A stretch of 64,000 bases of DNA from Rhynchopus sp. YZ270_cl-10 (GCA_964035575.1 OZ037874.1:868001-932000), one strand, 5' to 3'; shown: positions 44,201 through 54,452, numbered from the stretch's first letter. Program-made: numbers and translations. The notes: generated by a model from the sequence alone, not told the origin.

Positions 44201-46037
44201 AAAAAAAATATGACTGATCCTACAAGGGTTGAAGGAAGGTGGTTGAAAATTACAATAACAACAAGAACAAGTAATTGCTAAGAAAAAAAACAGGGTGTGC
44301 TGCGAAAAACCCCGCGCGATTTTCGAAACCACCATAGCCTCCTAGCGATTTGCTGGAGGTGCTGATGTACCTGGTGTGATCGACGTGTTGTCGTCTGTGC
44401 ATTCTGTGCTTCTTCCACACTGCTCCAACGACGACGACACTGCGTGGGACCCTGTGGACAAAAACGAGCTGGAACACGCCGAGCCTGCCGAGCCTACTTC
44501 CAACAACGCTATCGATCAGATGGTAAATCATCAGCTGGATGAAGAGGACAGCCCCCCTTCTTGAACGTTTCATCAGATGCAGGCGTCCAGTGGGTCTGGC
44601 AGCGTACGAAGAGCGTTAGCATACCTGAAGAAGAGCAGAGTGCTGGGTGTTGTAGATTATTTCTATAGGGTGGAGTTCCACAGCACACCCCGTTTTTTTT
44701 CCGATAGCAATTACTTGTTTTTTTTTAGCTCCTCGCACGATGCAGTAAATGACTTCTCTTGTGGTTTTTTTTATACTTCTGATTACACCGTTTGGCTTTC
44801 AAACCACAAATCACAAAAACTACAAATCACTACCAATCATTTCATTCTTTTCATAATCATTTCTTCTCATCGGGGCTTTCCACAAAAAAAATTTTTTTTT
44901 CAGAAAAAACGGGAGGGGCTTGTAACTGAATCGGCAGTCGCGTTTCAGCAGCTGAACTTCACGCGAACGAAGTTGCGTCCGCCATCAGGGTCGTTGAGAG
45001 GGTTCAAACGACGCCAACAGGGGCAGGACACAAGCAGCAGTGCGAGCGTGAGCACCGCGAACAGCAGCCTCGGGGCCGTCTCTACGTCGTCCATCTCCAC
45101 TTCAAGCTCACTGCAGTCCTTCCACCAGGCTGTGCACCCAGCACCCAACGCGGTTGTCCACATATTACAACAACCGCGCACGCCTATACAACACCAGCTC
45201 CCATACTACGAGCTGCATCAGCCCGCCCCAACAGGCTTCTACTCCCCACAGCCACACTACCCATACGTTCGTGCCGTGGTAGCAGCGACCCCGCCTCTCT
45301 CCCGTCCTGTTGCCGCCCCGCCTACTCATCATCGTCGTGCAGAGTCTGCAGGCGCGCAACGGCAAAAGCCTCACGCAATACCTAGGTTGCCGCCACCGTT
45401 GGTAAAAGCGCCACCTTCTACAGATCGCTTTCTTGCAGAAGAAGCGGACGCTCGCATGCAGATCGCAATCATGCATGAATCGAACGTCGCCAACTTCGAA
45501 GCAATGCACGCAAAGATATGGTTTCAACAGAAGCTGGAATCGAACCGGCGGGAGATGAGTGCAGAGGGGGATAGTGGGGCGGTAAAATCTGCAGAGAACC
45601 ATGGGAGCAGACGGGATTGGACAGGGGCGGAGACACTGCCGGACGAGCCGAAGGAGTTTCCCCCGCCTTCCGTTGAGACGAAAGACCTACGTCGCGTCAC
45701 GATGAGTGACGACGTGGACTTCCCTGCGAAGGAGCAACGCCGTGTCACCATTGCGCCAGGGTCGGTCGATTTTGACACCAGGGTGCTGGCAGCAGCACCG
45801 CACAGCTCTGTTGCATCGGTACCCCTTGCCCCCTCTTCTGTCCCGACCAAAAGCCACACCGAAGCTGAAGAGACCGAAGGTGGCAAAGAGCACGCCATGC
45901 GTATGCTGCTCCAAGCCGCCACCCCGTTCCTCCTCTGGCCTGTCCTCAAGTACCTTCCGGATCTTACCGACCCAGACAACAAAACAGCAAGCAAAAAGGT
46001 GAATACCAATGGCGGGCGGAGGACGACAAGTTTGTAA
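41297..46037 (+). CDS. Five-exon protein: PB1/ubiquitin-like N-terminus, coiled coil, hydrophobic tail
   Basis: I infer exons 41297-41848, 42347-42405, 42593-42655, 43496-43607 and 44904-46037 (639 residues). Donors are GTATGG, GTATGTG, GTATGT and GTATAC; acceptors end CACAACAG, CACAACAG, CCACCACAG and TTTTTTTTTCAG. The phases 0/2/2/0 agree at every junction. Residues ~1-100 (MKVLLSVLAPGRRD, LCLTYTDADGERCRIT, TFREDIEDC) look like a PB1 or related beta-grasp domain. Short exons add QAVHGGALMQGQG, YEDGYCAQTEMDAWFTAFDA and EYARQVVLMQESEKRKELRM. Exon 5 has a long Ser/Pro/Gln-rich disordered stretch, a helical segment (RFLAEEADARMQIAIMHES) and a hydrophobic stretch MRMLLQAATPFLLWPVLKYL near the end, possibly a tail anchor. 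No known family. Exon 5 alone is open further 5', but that part is intronic transposon. Confidence 0.7.
42256..42346 (+). repeat. Hairpin motif abutting the exon-2 acceptor
   Basis: AAG then GTGACGAGACTCAG, ACGAGAGGCTTAGG, ATCATCTTATACAC, T/C-rich, (TCA)n, CACAACAG ending at 42346. This is the dispersed motif located exactly at the 3' end of intron 1. An 88-nt mini-intron beginning at GTGACG is also possible, with a preceding mini-exon LMLCDNEYDK. Confidence 0.6.
43041..43185. repeat. (GTATACTGT)16 nonamer in intron 3
   Basis: 145 bp of a perfect 9-mer, decaying into AAGACTGTG and AAAACTGTG variants to ~43230. A GCGCCTGCGGCGC hairpin precedes it at about 43005. Confidence 0.95.
43636..44158. 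repeat. ~262-bp tandem duplication in intron 4
   Basis: Two nearly identical units carry CCTTCCTTCACCCCCCC, GGGCAACCGTAGGTGAAG, GAAATCGATGTGGGG, ATGGGCCCCACGTATAAGC and TTGTCCAATTTTCGAG. The last part also occurs inside the hAT element (2938-3072). Confidence 0.9.
44268..44717. mobile_element. 450-bp TIR element in intron 4, with broken acidic coding stretch
   Basis: Ends are CAAGTAATTGCTA and its exact complement, extended imperfectly through an A run and GGTGTGCTG. Homologous to 6051-6544. An internal frame (44376-44564) reads VIDVLSSVHSVLLPHC, DPVDKNELEHAEP, NNAIDQMVNHQLDEEDS, matching DPVDDNEMEH-like text in the other copy. The rest is out of frame. No target duplication was resolved. 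Confidence 0.65.
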
Positions 46038-47087
46038 TGTTCATTTTTTCTCCTCCTTTTGTACGAAAAATGGATGTAGGGACTGCATGTCAGATAGCTA
46101 CGTGCCCGAAGGCATCCTGTGCTAATACAGAAAGTATCAAAGGCTGGCCTTAGGGTTTTGCATTTCAAAGGCGATTCTCCTCACGATGTGGGCGTTCTCC
46201 CTGCCAGGGTGATTTGTCGGGTGTGTGATGTCTATCTGTGCCCCCTTTCCGCCCCCCCCCGTTTTTTCTATTGTCATACAAACAGAGTTCCTTCGACCGA
46301 CTCTGCGACAGCTCCGGAAGGTGTGGTGCCTGTGTTTACCTTCTAGTCTATTACATATTTTCCCCCCTCCCTTCCGTCGACCACTCATGCTCTTGATAGC
46401 TGGGTGGCCGGGGACGAGGACCATTGTGCGTTCAGATTGCTATTTGCTCTTAATTCCTATTAAACGCTCAGTGCGACCGGGGTGCACTGTTTGCAACCTA
46501 TATTGTACACCGTTATGACTATCCTTTATTGTGCAACTACATACAGTTTACAGTTTACAGCGCACACAGTAACAGCTAAATGACGGCACACTTACCTGTT
46601 GTAAAAAAAAGTTTACTCTTTGTTCTTCGACCCTTATGCTCTTGATAGTACGTAGGGATTAAGTACGGGAACGAGGGGGAAAACTTTTTTACAGTTGTGT
46701 TGAATTGGAGAAGGGGGGGGGGAGTGCGCTCAATGAAATCATTTGTGTAGAGGATGTAGGTTTTATTTTCCATTCTTTTCGACTAGCTAAAAAAAGAACT
46801 AACCCAAAATGGTGTAAGTAATGCAGTGCATAAAAATGGGAGCAGATTCCCTCATTGTTTTTTTCCGCCCCGGGGACACATGGCAATATTTTAGTATAGT
46901 TGTTGGGATACATTGCCATAACTATCCTTTTGTATACAAAAGTATGAAGACGACTCTCATGCCCTTCCCCCCTCCCAGACAGTACATTAACCCCAAACCC
47001 TCTCTTGGTATTCACCCCACAAAGACGAAGGACGTTGACAAAAAAAAAAAAACCCCGCGTTTTTTTTAAATATATTTCGTGGTTTAC
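46038..47087. other. Spacer after the five-exon gene
   Basis: A diverged structured-repeat copy (GAAAAATGGATGTAGGGACT, GCATGTCAG, later TTTTGCATTTCAAAGGCG) lies at 46065-46180. Two GCTCTTGATAG blocks lie at 46390 and 46636. No gene is supported. Confidence 0.4.
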
Positions 47088-47218
47088 ATATCAAATGTAA
47101 ACCACGAAATGTATTGTAGGACTGCATGGTTGGGTGTCCACCCCTGGTACAGCCGGTCATTGTACCAAGGTATACTGTTCACGAGAGGGCTTTGTATTTC
47201 AACTCTACCTTTTTTTTT
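47088..47218 (+). repeat. Structured repeat, full second half
   Basis: AAATGTAAACCACGAAATG, TAGGACTGCATGGTTGGG, TGTCCACCCCTGGTACAGCC, GGTCATTGTACCAAGGTATA, CTGTTCACGAGAGGGC, TTTGTATTTCAACTC and poly-T. The 5' flank TTTCGTGGTTTACATAT is an inverted copy of its first bases. Confidence 0.75.
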
Positions 47219-48900
47219 GAGACAACTGCCTTGCAAAGGTTGGGGAGGAAATGAAAACATATCTGAGTGTGCCCGAATTTTTTAGTGTGCGCGATGTAAA
47301 CACGACACAACTTATCCACAGAAAAGTTTTTTGGTTTTTGTCCCTACACACTCCACAAAAATTCGGTGCGATCAACGAAAAATTCTTTTTCTGATTTTGT
47401 TTCTTTCTTTATCAGACTAGCTTAACCTCGGGTGTGTGATCTGGGTGAGGAAGCGTTCCAACTTTTCAATATCTCCCCCATTTTTCTATTCGCGATTTTT
47501 TTTTTAGAATCAACTGAGTGTGCACATGATGGTTTCTCCTTCAGTAGGGAGGGATGTTCTGCACAGAGTTGTACGCAAAGGAAATGCTGAGGTAATCTAT
47601 CGACCAGCTGCTTTACAGCAGAAAGGGGTCGCCCAAACATAGCAAAAGCAATGCCAACAAAAATCGTTTTCCCCCTCCCTCATCCAACTCAAAAATCCTT
47701 CTTCTGTTTTTATCGCTGTATTCTTTTCTTTTTTCCCCCCTCTCGTTTTTTTCTTTTTTGTTTTGTTTGTTTGTTTTTTTTTTTAGCTCTTGCTGAGCAG
47801 TAATGTATATAGGGGCGGTGGGGGTACAGTAAAGGGGGAAATATGTGGGAAACCCCCTTTTTTGGATTTTCGCGTGGTTGTGTGCAGGGTTTTATATAGC
47901 CAGCACCCACCAAAACGGTAGTTTTGTGTGAGGCAGTCATTGTTTTTGTATGTGGAAAACTAGTGTCTAATCCAGGAATCCAGATTTCAAGATCGGGATC
48001 AGCTTGTTTTTTGCCCAAAAATTCGGCACTGCTGACAAGGGAGGACACTGGGAACTATACTTTTTTTTGCGAAGCAAAAAAAATAATATAAAATGGCGCC
48101 GCAGGCGAAAAAAATTCATGGTACGGTGTAAAAATCTAGCTTTTTACACCACGAGTCACTCAGAGAACCCCTTTTTGCGGAATCCCGACTCGTTTTTTTG
48201 GGCTTCTTGACGACCGTGCTCTTCATGGTGGGGTCGCGTTGCTCTGGAGTCCCTTCGGGACCCCTCTTAGAGTCCTGTAAGGTAAGGTAAAAATTGCAAA
48301 AAATCCCGAAATTCTATAGTTTTTTTTTTTTTTTTTCGATTTTTTGTGGGATTTGGTCCCACATACAGATACCTATATACATCACTGTTGCTGAGGTAGT
48401 GTGCCATCTTCTCTCCAGTTTCGATGACCCAGATACACAAGACGCTCAGTTCATCTAAAGCCATTTCACTTTATCTTTTTTCTCTCCAAACTGTGTCAAA
48501 AAAAAACAAAGAACGTGATAGGGCTTTACAGTCTAATAGTACACACACACGATCAATGCAGGTCCTATGTGCTTTCCCCCACTTCTTTTCTTTATGTGAT
48601 ATTTTCAAAACTACAAGAAAAAAAGGGAGAAAAAAGAATTGGAGAAAAGGGGTGGTACACCCCCACCTCCCCCCCACACTACACAAACAGTACGGAAACG
48701 ACCCGATGTTTTTCCACAAAAAAAAAAAAAAAAGGTCTATTTTGTTTTTGCGTGCCGTGCTACCTGGTTTTTGACCTGGTAGAAAAATTTCACCTGACAC
48801 CTGCCAAAGAGTCTGCATGAGTGCTCCTCAATGTGTGCGGCTACCTACAAAAGGAAGCGGCTTTGGTGAGGTGTTGTTTTTCTTTCACCATGTTCACACT
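47219..48900. other. Spacer; A/T-armed hairpin module at 48058-48190
   Basis: TTTTTTTTGCGAAGCAAAAA and ATGGCGCCGCAGGCG with GGTACGGTGTAAAAATCTAG repeat the 40540 module. A short minus-strand frame at 47422-47640 has no recognised domain. Otherwise homopolymer-rich. Confidence 0.5.
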
Positions 48901-48904
48901 GCAG

Positions 48905-48935
48905 CCCCAACCCCCACAACCCCACCACACAACAG
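48905..48935 (+). promoter_or_regulatory. Candidate splice-leader acceptor for the gene at 48956
   Basis: CCCCAACCCCCACAACCCCA tract ending CACAACAG at 48935, 20 nt before ATG 48956. Confidence 0.4.
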
Positions 48936-48955
48936 AGCAACAAAAGGAAGACAAT

Positions 48956-50983
48956 ATGGAAGTAGTTATCAAGGATTGTGCAAGCAACTCGTATGTGATT
49001 GAGGTGGGTGTGGATGACACAACGGAGACGATGCGGCAGAAGGTGGCGTCTGCAGTGGGGTTGGCTGAGGACAGCTTCCACATGGGCTTCGGAGGGAAGG
49101 AGGAAGGAGATGACCTCACACAGCTGAGTGCTGGAGACACAGTCGTGTTGACCAAAACTAATAAGAAGCTCGAGGCCAGGGCAGCACTTCACACGTTGGG
49201 CGAGGACATCACAGCAGAGAGGCTGGCGACTGTGGAGGATCCTAAGGTGGCGTGTTTGCTTCTGCAGGCGGAGGTTGTGACTGTCATTCCGAATAAGTGC
49301 TTGACACACACATCGTTGGCAGAGACATCGTTAACCGTGCTTGATCTGAGTGATGTGTCCTGTGTGACAGAAATTGGTGATAAGTTTATTCACCAGTGCA
49401 CAACGTTGACAAGCGTCGACCTGTCTGGGTTGACACGTCTCACGCGGATTGGTACCCACTTTCTTGCCAACTGCAGCAGCCTCACAGCAGTGTACTTATC
49501 ACCACTCAGCAATGTTACTCACATTGGCGGATACTTTCTTGAAAGCTGCAGCAGCCTCAGAGCAGTGGATTTATCCCTACTTCGCAATGTTACACAAATT
49601 GATGACCGGTTTCTTGCCCACTGCAGCAGCCTCACAGCAGTATACTTATCACCACTCAGCAATGTTACTCACATTGGAACAAACTTTCTTTACAACTGCA
49701 GCAGCCTCACAGAAGTAGACTTGTCACTACTTTGCAATGTTACACAAATTGTTGGCCGGTTTCTCGCCCGCTGCAGCAGCCTCACAGAAGTCGACTTATC
49801 ACCGCTCAGCAATGTTGCTCACATTGGAACAAACTTTCTGTACAACTGCAGCAGCCTTACAGAAGTAGATTTATCACCACTTCGCAATGTTACGCAAATT
49901 GATGACCGGTTTCTTACCCACTGCAGCAGCCTCACAGTAGTGGACTTATCACCACTCAGCAATGTTACACAAATTGATGCAAGCTTTCTTTCCGACTGCT
50001 TCAGACTCAGAGCAGTGGACGTATCGCCACTCCGCAATGTTACTCAAATTGATACAAGCTTTCTTGCCCACTGCATCAGCCTCACAGCAGTGGACTTATC
50101 ACCACTCAGCAATGTTACTCACATTGGTAAAAGCTTTCTGTACAACTGCAGCAGCCTCACAGCAGTGGACGTATCGCCACTCAGCAATGTTACACACATT
50201 AATGACTGTTTTCTTGCCCACTGCAGCAGCCTCACAGCAGTGGACTTATCACCACTCAGAAATGTTACTCAAATTGATACAAGCTTTCTTTCCCACTGCA
50301 TCAGCCTCACAGAAGTGGACTTATCACCACTCAGCAATGTTACTCACATTGGAACAAACTTTCTGTACCACTGCACCGGTATCACAGAAGTAAACTTATC
50401 ACCACTTCGCAATGTTGCACACATTAATGACTGTTTTCTTGCCCACTGCACCAGCCTCACAGAAGTGGACTTATCACCACTCAGCAATGTTACTCAAATT
50501 AGTGCAGGCTTGCTCTACCACTGCACCGGCCTCACAGAAGTAAACTTATCACCACTTCGCAATGTTAAACGCATTGATGACTGTTTTCTTGCCCACTGCA
50601 GTAGCCTCACAGCAGTGGACTTATCACCACTTCGCAATGTTACACACATTAATGACCGGTTTCTTGCCCGCTGCATCAGCCTCACAGCAGTGGACTTATC
50701 ACCACTCAGAAATGTTACTCAAATTGATACAAACTTTCTTTCCGACTGCAATGGCCTCGCGGAGCTAGACCTGCCATTCCCTTCAATCAGCATGTTTCCG
50801 CGCTTTGGTGAGCTTCCTGGTAAAAGCTGGACTTCGTTGAGGAGCATCCACCTTGCCGGCTGCAGCAGTGCTGTGTCCAGTCGAGTACGTGAAGGCAAGC
50901 TGAAGGAGTATGTGGTTGACGCACCTCCGACACGTGGCAGAGGCAAGACAAAAGCAGCCGTGCCTTGCTGCAGTGTTTCGTAA
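48956..50983 (+). CDS. Ubiquitin-like-headed leucine-rich-repeat protein
   Basis: 675 residues from ATG 48956 (MEVVIKDCASNSYVIEVG). I preferred it over an upstream in-frame start because of the head alignment and the acceptor-like CAG. Residues 1-~75 are ubiquitin-like, with DDLTQLSAGDTVVLTK; the next ~50 (LLQAEVVTVIPNKCL) align with the ankyrin protein at 9477. About 19 repeats of exactly 25 residues follow, of the form VDLSPLSNVTHIGTNFL then YNCSSLTE, the LRR_5/BspA-like class. They are nearly identical in DNA (75-bp period), implying recent expansion or gene conversion. Two alternating subtypes (SNVTHIG and RNVTQID) suggest duplication as 50-residue pairs. A different C-terminal cap (PFPSISMFPRFGELPG) ends in KAAVPCCSVS. 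There is no signal peptide. Probably an intracellular binding protein. Confidence 0.85.
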   Translation: MEVVIKDCASNSYVIEVGVDDTTETMRQKVASAVGLAEDSFHMGFGGKEEGDDLTQLSAGDTVVLTKTNKKLEARAALHTLGEDITAERLATVEDPKVACLLLQAEVVTVIPNKCLTHTSLAETSLTVLDLSDVSCVTEIGDKFIHQCTTLTSVDLSGLTRLTRIGTHFLANCSSLTAVYLSPLSNVTHIGGYFLESCSSLRAVDLSLLRNVTQIDDRFLAHCSSLTAVYLSPLSNVTHIGTNFLYNCSSLTEVDLSLLCNVTQIVGRFLARCSSLTEVDLSPLSNVAHIGTNFLYNCSSLTEVDLSPLRNVTQIDDRFLTHCSSLTVVDLSPLSNVTQIDASFLSDCFRLRAVDVSPLRNVTQIDTSFLAHCISLTAVDLSPLSNVTHIGKSFLYNCSSLTAVDVSPLSNVTHINDCFLAHCSSLTAVDLSPLRNVTQIDTSFLSHCISLTEVDLSPLSNVTHIGTNFLYHCTGITEVNLSPLRNVAHINDCFLAHCTSLTEVDLSPLSNVTQISAGLLYHCTGLTEVNLSPLRNVKRIDDCFLAHCSSLTAVDLSPLRNVTHINDRFLARCISLTAVDLSPLRNVTQIDTNFLSDCNGLAELDLPFPSISMFPRFGELPGKSWTSLRSIHLAGCSSAVSSRVREGKLKEYVVDAPPTRGRGKTKAAVPCCSVS

Positions 50984-50989
50984 AGACGA

Positions 50990-51590
50990 TAGGAGAAGCT
51001 AGGCAAGGAACGTAGAGCAGCTCCGCTGTGACAGCTGCTTCACTCAGCTGCGCAAGTCGCCGAGGGGGACATTCGAATATCGCCGCCCATTCGGTCGAGA
51101 AGGCACCCGACCAGGCTGTCGCCCATCTCGACGGCAGCGGCCTCACCCACGCAGTCTCCCTCAGGATCTCCAAACGCTGCAGGATCGCGGGGGGTAGGGT
51201 TCTGGGCTTGTCCCATTCTGCGACGTCGGTGTGAGTCTTAGAAGATAGTGTCTGAATGAGTCAGTGAGGCAGTCAGAAAACACAGTTGCTTTCTCGTTGT
51301 GTAACTGTGCCATACCAGCGAACCGAACACCGTGTAAAATCTGCGATCTCGGAGTGCACGTGCGTTCGTTTAAGATGCTGCGCAGCTCGTCCTTCTCCAG
51401 TCCCCGTGTGATCCATTTCATGTCGGAATGAGTCCACTTATACAACGAAGCTCGATGATTGCGACACCATGATGCACACAGACCACAGTGACCCCACAGC
51501 AAAGGGGTAACACGAGGTGCACCACGAAGTGAGTTGACTGTGGTTTTGCTGTGTCGTTGGCTTACAACGGTGAATGCCACAGAGTACAAC
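50990..51590 (-). pseudogene. Unrecognised minus-strand coding-like stretch
   Basis: Minus-strand frames at 51589-51161 (CGLCASWCRNHRASLYKW, GLEKDELRSILNERT) and at 51173 down to ~50990 (LPSRWATAWSGAF, RLAQLSEAAVTAELLY) have protein-like composition and meet in different frames. No family is recognised. It could be a decayed or spliced gene, tail-to-tail with the LRR gene and the only candidate host gene on this strand. Confidence 0.2.
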
Positions 51591-51604
51591 CAGATTTATT
51601 TTAC

Positions 51605-51642
51605 CGTTGTGAGGGGTGGGGTGGGGTGGGGTGGGGTGGGGG
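51605..51642. repeat. (GGGGT)n run
   Basis: About six units of GGGGT. The spacer 51643-52199 otherwise shows no gene. Confidence 0.85.
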
Positions 51643-52199
51643 CAAAAGGCAGGTTTTTGTTTCATAAAAAGCTTCAACAATTTTGTAGAATCTTCTAAAG
51701 GGAGTGGGTGTGTTTAGCATTTGAGTCGATGCTAAACCCCCTGGTTTTGTCGCTTTCAGGTTGCAAAAAGTGACGGGAGGCGCCCAGAAACAACCCCAAA
51801 ACGGGCAACACACAAGTGGTTATGCGCTGTTTTTTTCCCCCCACAGAACCGACACGTGGGGCGTGTCTCCCAAACAACAAAAGAGCAAATGAATAAAAAT
51901 GCTGGAAGCAAGGAAGAACAAAACAATGTGATTTTTCAACAGGATAAGCTCTATAACTATAAAATGGCATCGACCCATTTCTAAGACGTGGTGCATGGGA
52001 GAGAAACGTGCGGAGCGTTGTGTCTGAAGGGTGTCTTCCTGGCCTGCATCACCCGGCCACCTCATTGATGTCCATGATGCACAACCCATGGTGTGCTATT
52101 CAGGTGCTGTACGTAAGGTGGATACTGCTCTGTGTGCTGGTCTTGGCAATACTCAAAACCAACACAAAAAAAGACACAGCAACAACACACAAACACACA

Positions 52200-54452
52200 A
52201 TGCCGAAGCGACACGCAGACAGCACGCAGGACGAGAACCCACCAAAGAGAAGACAGCTTTCTGCAGACGAGGGCGTGGTGGAGGCTGCCAGGAACGGCGA
52301 CACGACTGCCGTGCGGGCGGTCCTTGAGAAGCTTCCCCGATACGACAAAACAGTTGCCTTCGATGCTGCGCACGAGGCATGCAGAGGGAACCACGATGAA
52401 TGCCTCGCACTGCTTCTTCCGTGTTTTGAGACAACGCAGGTGGGCTTTGGGATGCTGCTGAGTGAGTGCATCCACGCAGACCACGTTGCGTGCACGGAGG
52501 TCCTCTTGCAGCATTGGAAGTCCGTCTGCAGCAACGTGGCCTTTGTACCGCATGGGCACAGCGATGCCTGTCCAGCGCTGTCGGCAGACCCTGCAGTGTG
52601 TCGCGTCCTCATTGATGCAGGGGCAGACTTACAGACGAAAAACGAGGTTGGGACTTCGCCCTTGCACTATGCTTGCGCTTCAGGAGCACTCGACATTGTG
52701 AAGATGTTGGTCGAAGCAGGTGCGGGAGTGCACGCCACAGACAGTCAAGGAGATCCGTGCCTTACTATTGCTGCGTATTATGGACACACCGAGACTGTGC
52801 GCTATCTTGTGGGCTTGCCAGAGGTCGATGTGAATCAGCAAGACCCTGAAGACTGCACTGTGTTGCATCATGCGAAGGGACACGCAAACGTTGCGCAGGT
52901 GCTGCTTGATGCAGGGGCAGACATCGAGATGAAGAACCGTAACGGATATTCGCCTCTGCACTATGCTTGCGCTTCAGGAGCATGCGAAGTTGTGAAGATG
53001 TTGGTCGAAGCAGGTGCGGGAGTGCGTGTTACAAGCAACAGAGGGGAGACGTGCCTTACCCTTGCAGCGTATCATGGACGTACCGAGACTGTGCGCTATC
53101 TTGTGGGCTTGTCAGAGGTCGATGTGAATCAGCGAGACCCTGATGACTGTACTGCATTGCATCATGCGAAGGGAAACGCAAACGTTGCGCAGGTGCTGCT
53201 TGATGCAGGGGCAGACATCGAGATGAAGAACCGTGTCGGATGTTCGCCTCTGCTTCATGCTTGCGCTTCAGGAGCACTCGAAGTTGTGACGATGTTGGTC
53301 GAAGCAGGTGCGGGAGTGCGCATTACAGACAGTCAAGGAGATACGTGTCTTATCCTTGCGGCGTATTTTGGACGTACCGAGACTGTACGCTATCTTGTGG
53401 GCTTGCCAGAGGTCGAACTGAATCACAGGGCGAGAGAAGGCGGCAACAAGACTGCGTTGCACTGTGCGGCGGAGGCAAATCGCGCAGCCGATGCGCAGGT
53501 ACTGATTGATGCTGGGGCAGACATCGAGACAAAGGATTCGCTGGGTCGTTCGCCACTAGTCTGTGCTTGCGAAGAAGGAGCCATAGATACTGCGAAGATA
53601 TTGGTCGGAGCCGGTGCGGGAGTGCGTGTTACAGACAACATGGGACGTACGTGTCTTATGCTTGCGGCGTATAATGAACACAACGATACTGTACGCTATC
53701 TTGTGGGCTTGCCAGAGGTCGAACTGAATCACAGGGCGAGAGAAGGCGGCAACAAGACTGCGTTGCACTGTGCGGCGGAGGTAAATCACACAGACATTGT
53801 GCAGATGCTAATTGATGCAGGGGCAGACATCGACACAGAGGACACGGAAGGGCGTGTTCCTCTACACATGGCTAGCTTAGAAGGATCACTCGACGTTGTG
53901 AAGGTGTTGGTTCGGGTCGGAGCTGGAGTGTGTGTCACAGATAGCACTCAACAGACGTGTCTTATGCTCGCAGCTCATAAGTATGGTGGACACCCCGAGA
54001 CTGTGCGCTATCTTGTGGGCTTGCCAGAGGTCGAACTGAATCAGCGAGACTCTGAGAACAAGACTGCGTTGCACTGGGCAGCGAACAAGCATCACACAGA
54101 CGTTGTGCAGGTACTGATCGATGCAGGGGCAGACATCGACACAAAGGATAACGAAGGACATTCGCCCTTGCACTATGCTTGCAACGATGGAGAACTCGAC
54201 ATTGCGAAGATATTAGTCGAAGCCGGTGCGGGAGTGCACGCCACAGACGACAACGGAGATACGTGTCTTATCCTTGCGGCGTATTATGGGCACACCGAGA
54301 CTGTGAGCTATCTCGTGAGCTTGCCAGAGGTCGATGTGAATCACCGAGGTGGTGATTGCGACACTGCGTTGGACTGTGCGCACGTTCAAAAACACACAGA
54401 CATTGCACAGTTGCTGCTTGCTGCAGGGGCAGACATAGACCCCCCATTTTAA
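52200..54452 (+). CDS. Ankyrin-repeat protein with N-terminal bipartite basic signal
   Basis: 750 residues from ATG 52200 (ACACAATGCCG). An upstream in-frame Met at 52008 would add a leader-like stretch with no homology. The N-terminus PKRHADSTQDENPPKRRQ resembles a bipartite nuclear signal. From residue ~30 on there are about 18 ankyrin repeats. The core of the protein is a ~99-residue module of three repeats (SPLHYACASGALDIVKMLVE, TETVRYLVGLPEVDVNQ, VAQVLLDAGADIEMKN), repeated about six times with a 297-309-bp DNA period and high identity. Unlike the gene at 9477 it lacks a ubiquitin-like head. No enzymatic domain. Inferred role: protein-protein interaction scaffold. Confidence 0.85.
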   Translation: MPKRHADSTQDENPPKRRQLSADEGVVEAARNGDTTAVRAVLEKLPRYDKTVAFDAAHEACRGNHDECLALLLPCFETTQVGFGMLLSECIHADHVACTEVLLQHWKSVCSNVAFVPHGHSDACPALSADPAVCRVLIDAGADLQTKNEVGTSPLHYACASGALDIVKMLVEAGAGVHATDSQGDPCLTIAAYYGHTETVRYLVGLPEVDVNQQDPEDCTVLHHAKGHANVAQVLLDAGADIEMKNRNGYSPLHYACASGACEVVKMLVEAGAGVRVTSNRGETCLTLAAYHGRTETVRYLVGLSEVDVNQRDPDDCTALHHAKGNANVAQVLLDAGADIEMKNRVGCSPLLHACASGALEVVTMLVEAGAGVRITDSQGDTCLILAAYFGRTETVRYLVGLPEVELNHRAREGGNKTALHCAAEANRAADAQVLIDAGADIETKDSLGRSPLVCACEEGAIDTAKILVGAGAGVRVTDNMGRTCLMLAAYNEHNDTVRYLVGLPEVELNHRAREGGNKTALHCAAEVNHTDIVQMLIDAGADIDTEDTEGRVPLHMASLEGSLDVVKVLVRVGAGVCVTDSTQQTCLMLAAHKYGGHPETVRYLVGLPEVELNQRDSENKTALHWAANKHHTDVVQVLIDAGADIDTKDNEGHSPLHYACNDGELDIAKILVEAGAGVHATDDNGDTCLILAAYYGHTETVSYLVSLPEVDVNHRGGDCDTALDCAHVQKHTDIAQLLLAAGADIDPPF

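Noticed and set aside
44577-44903. Upstream 109 codons of the long frame ending at 46037
   Set aside because: They cross the right end of a TIR element and a TTTTTTTTTCAG acceptor, and exon 4 joins in phase at 44904.
48821-48955. In-frame 45-residue N-terminal extension of the LRR protein
   Set aside because: It has no homology to the sister heads and an acceptor-like CAG lies inside it.
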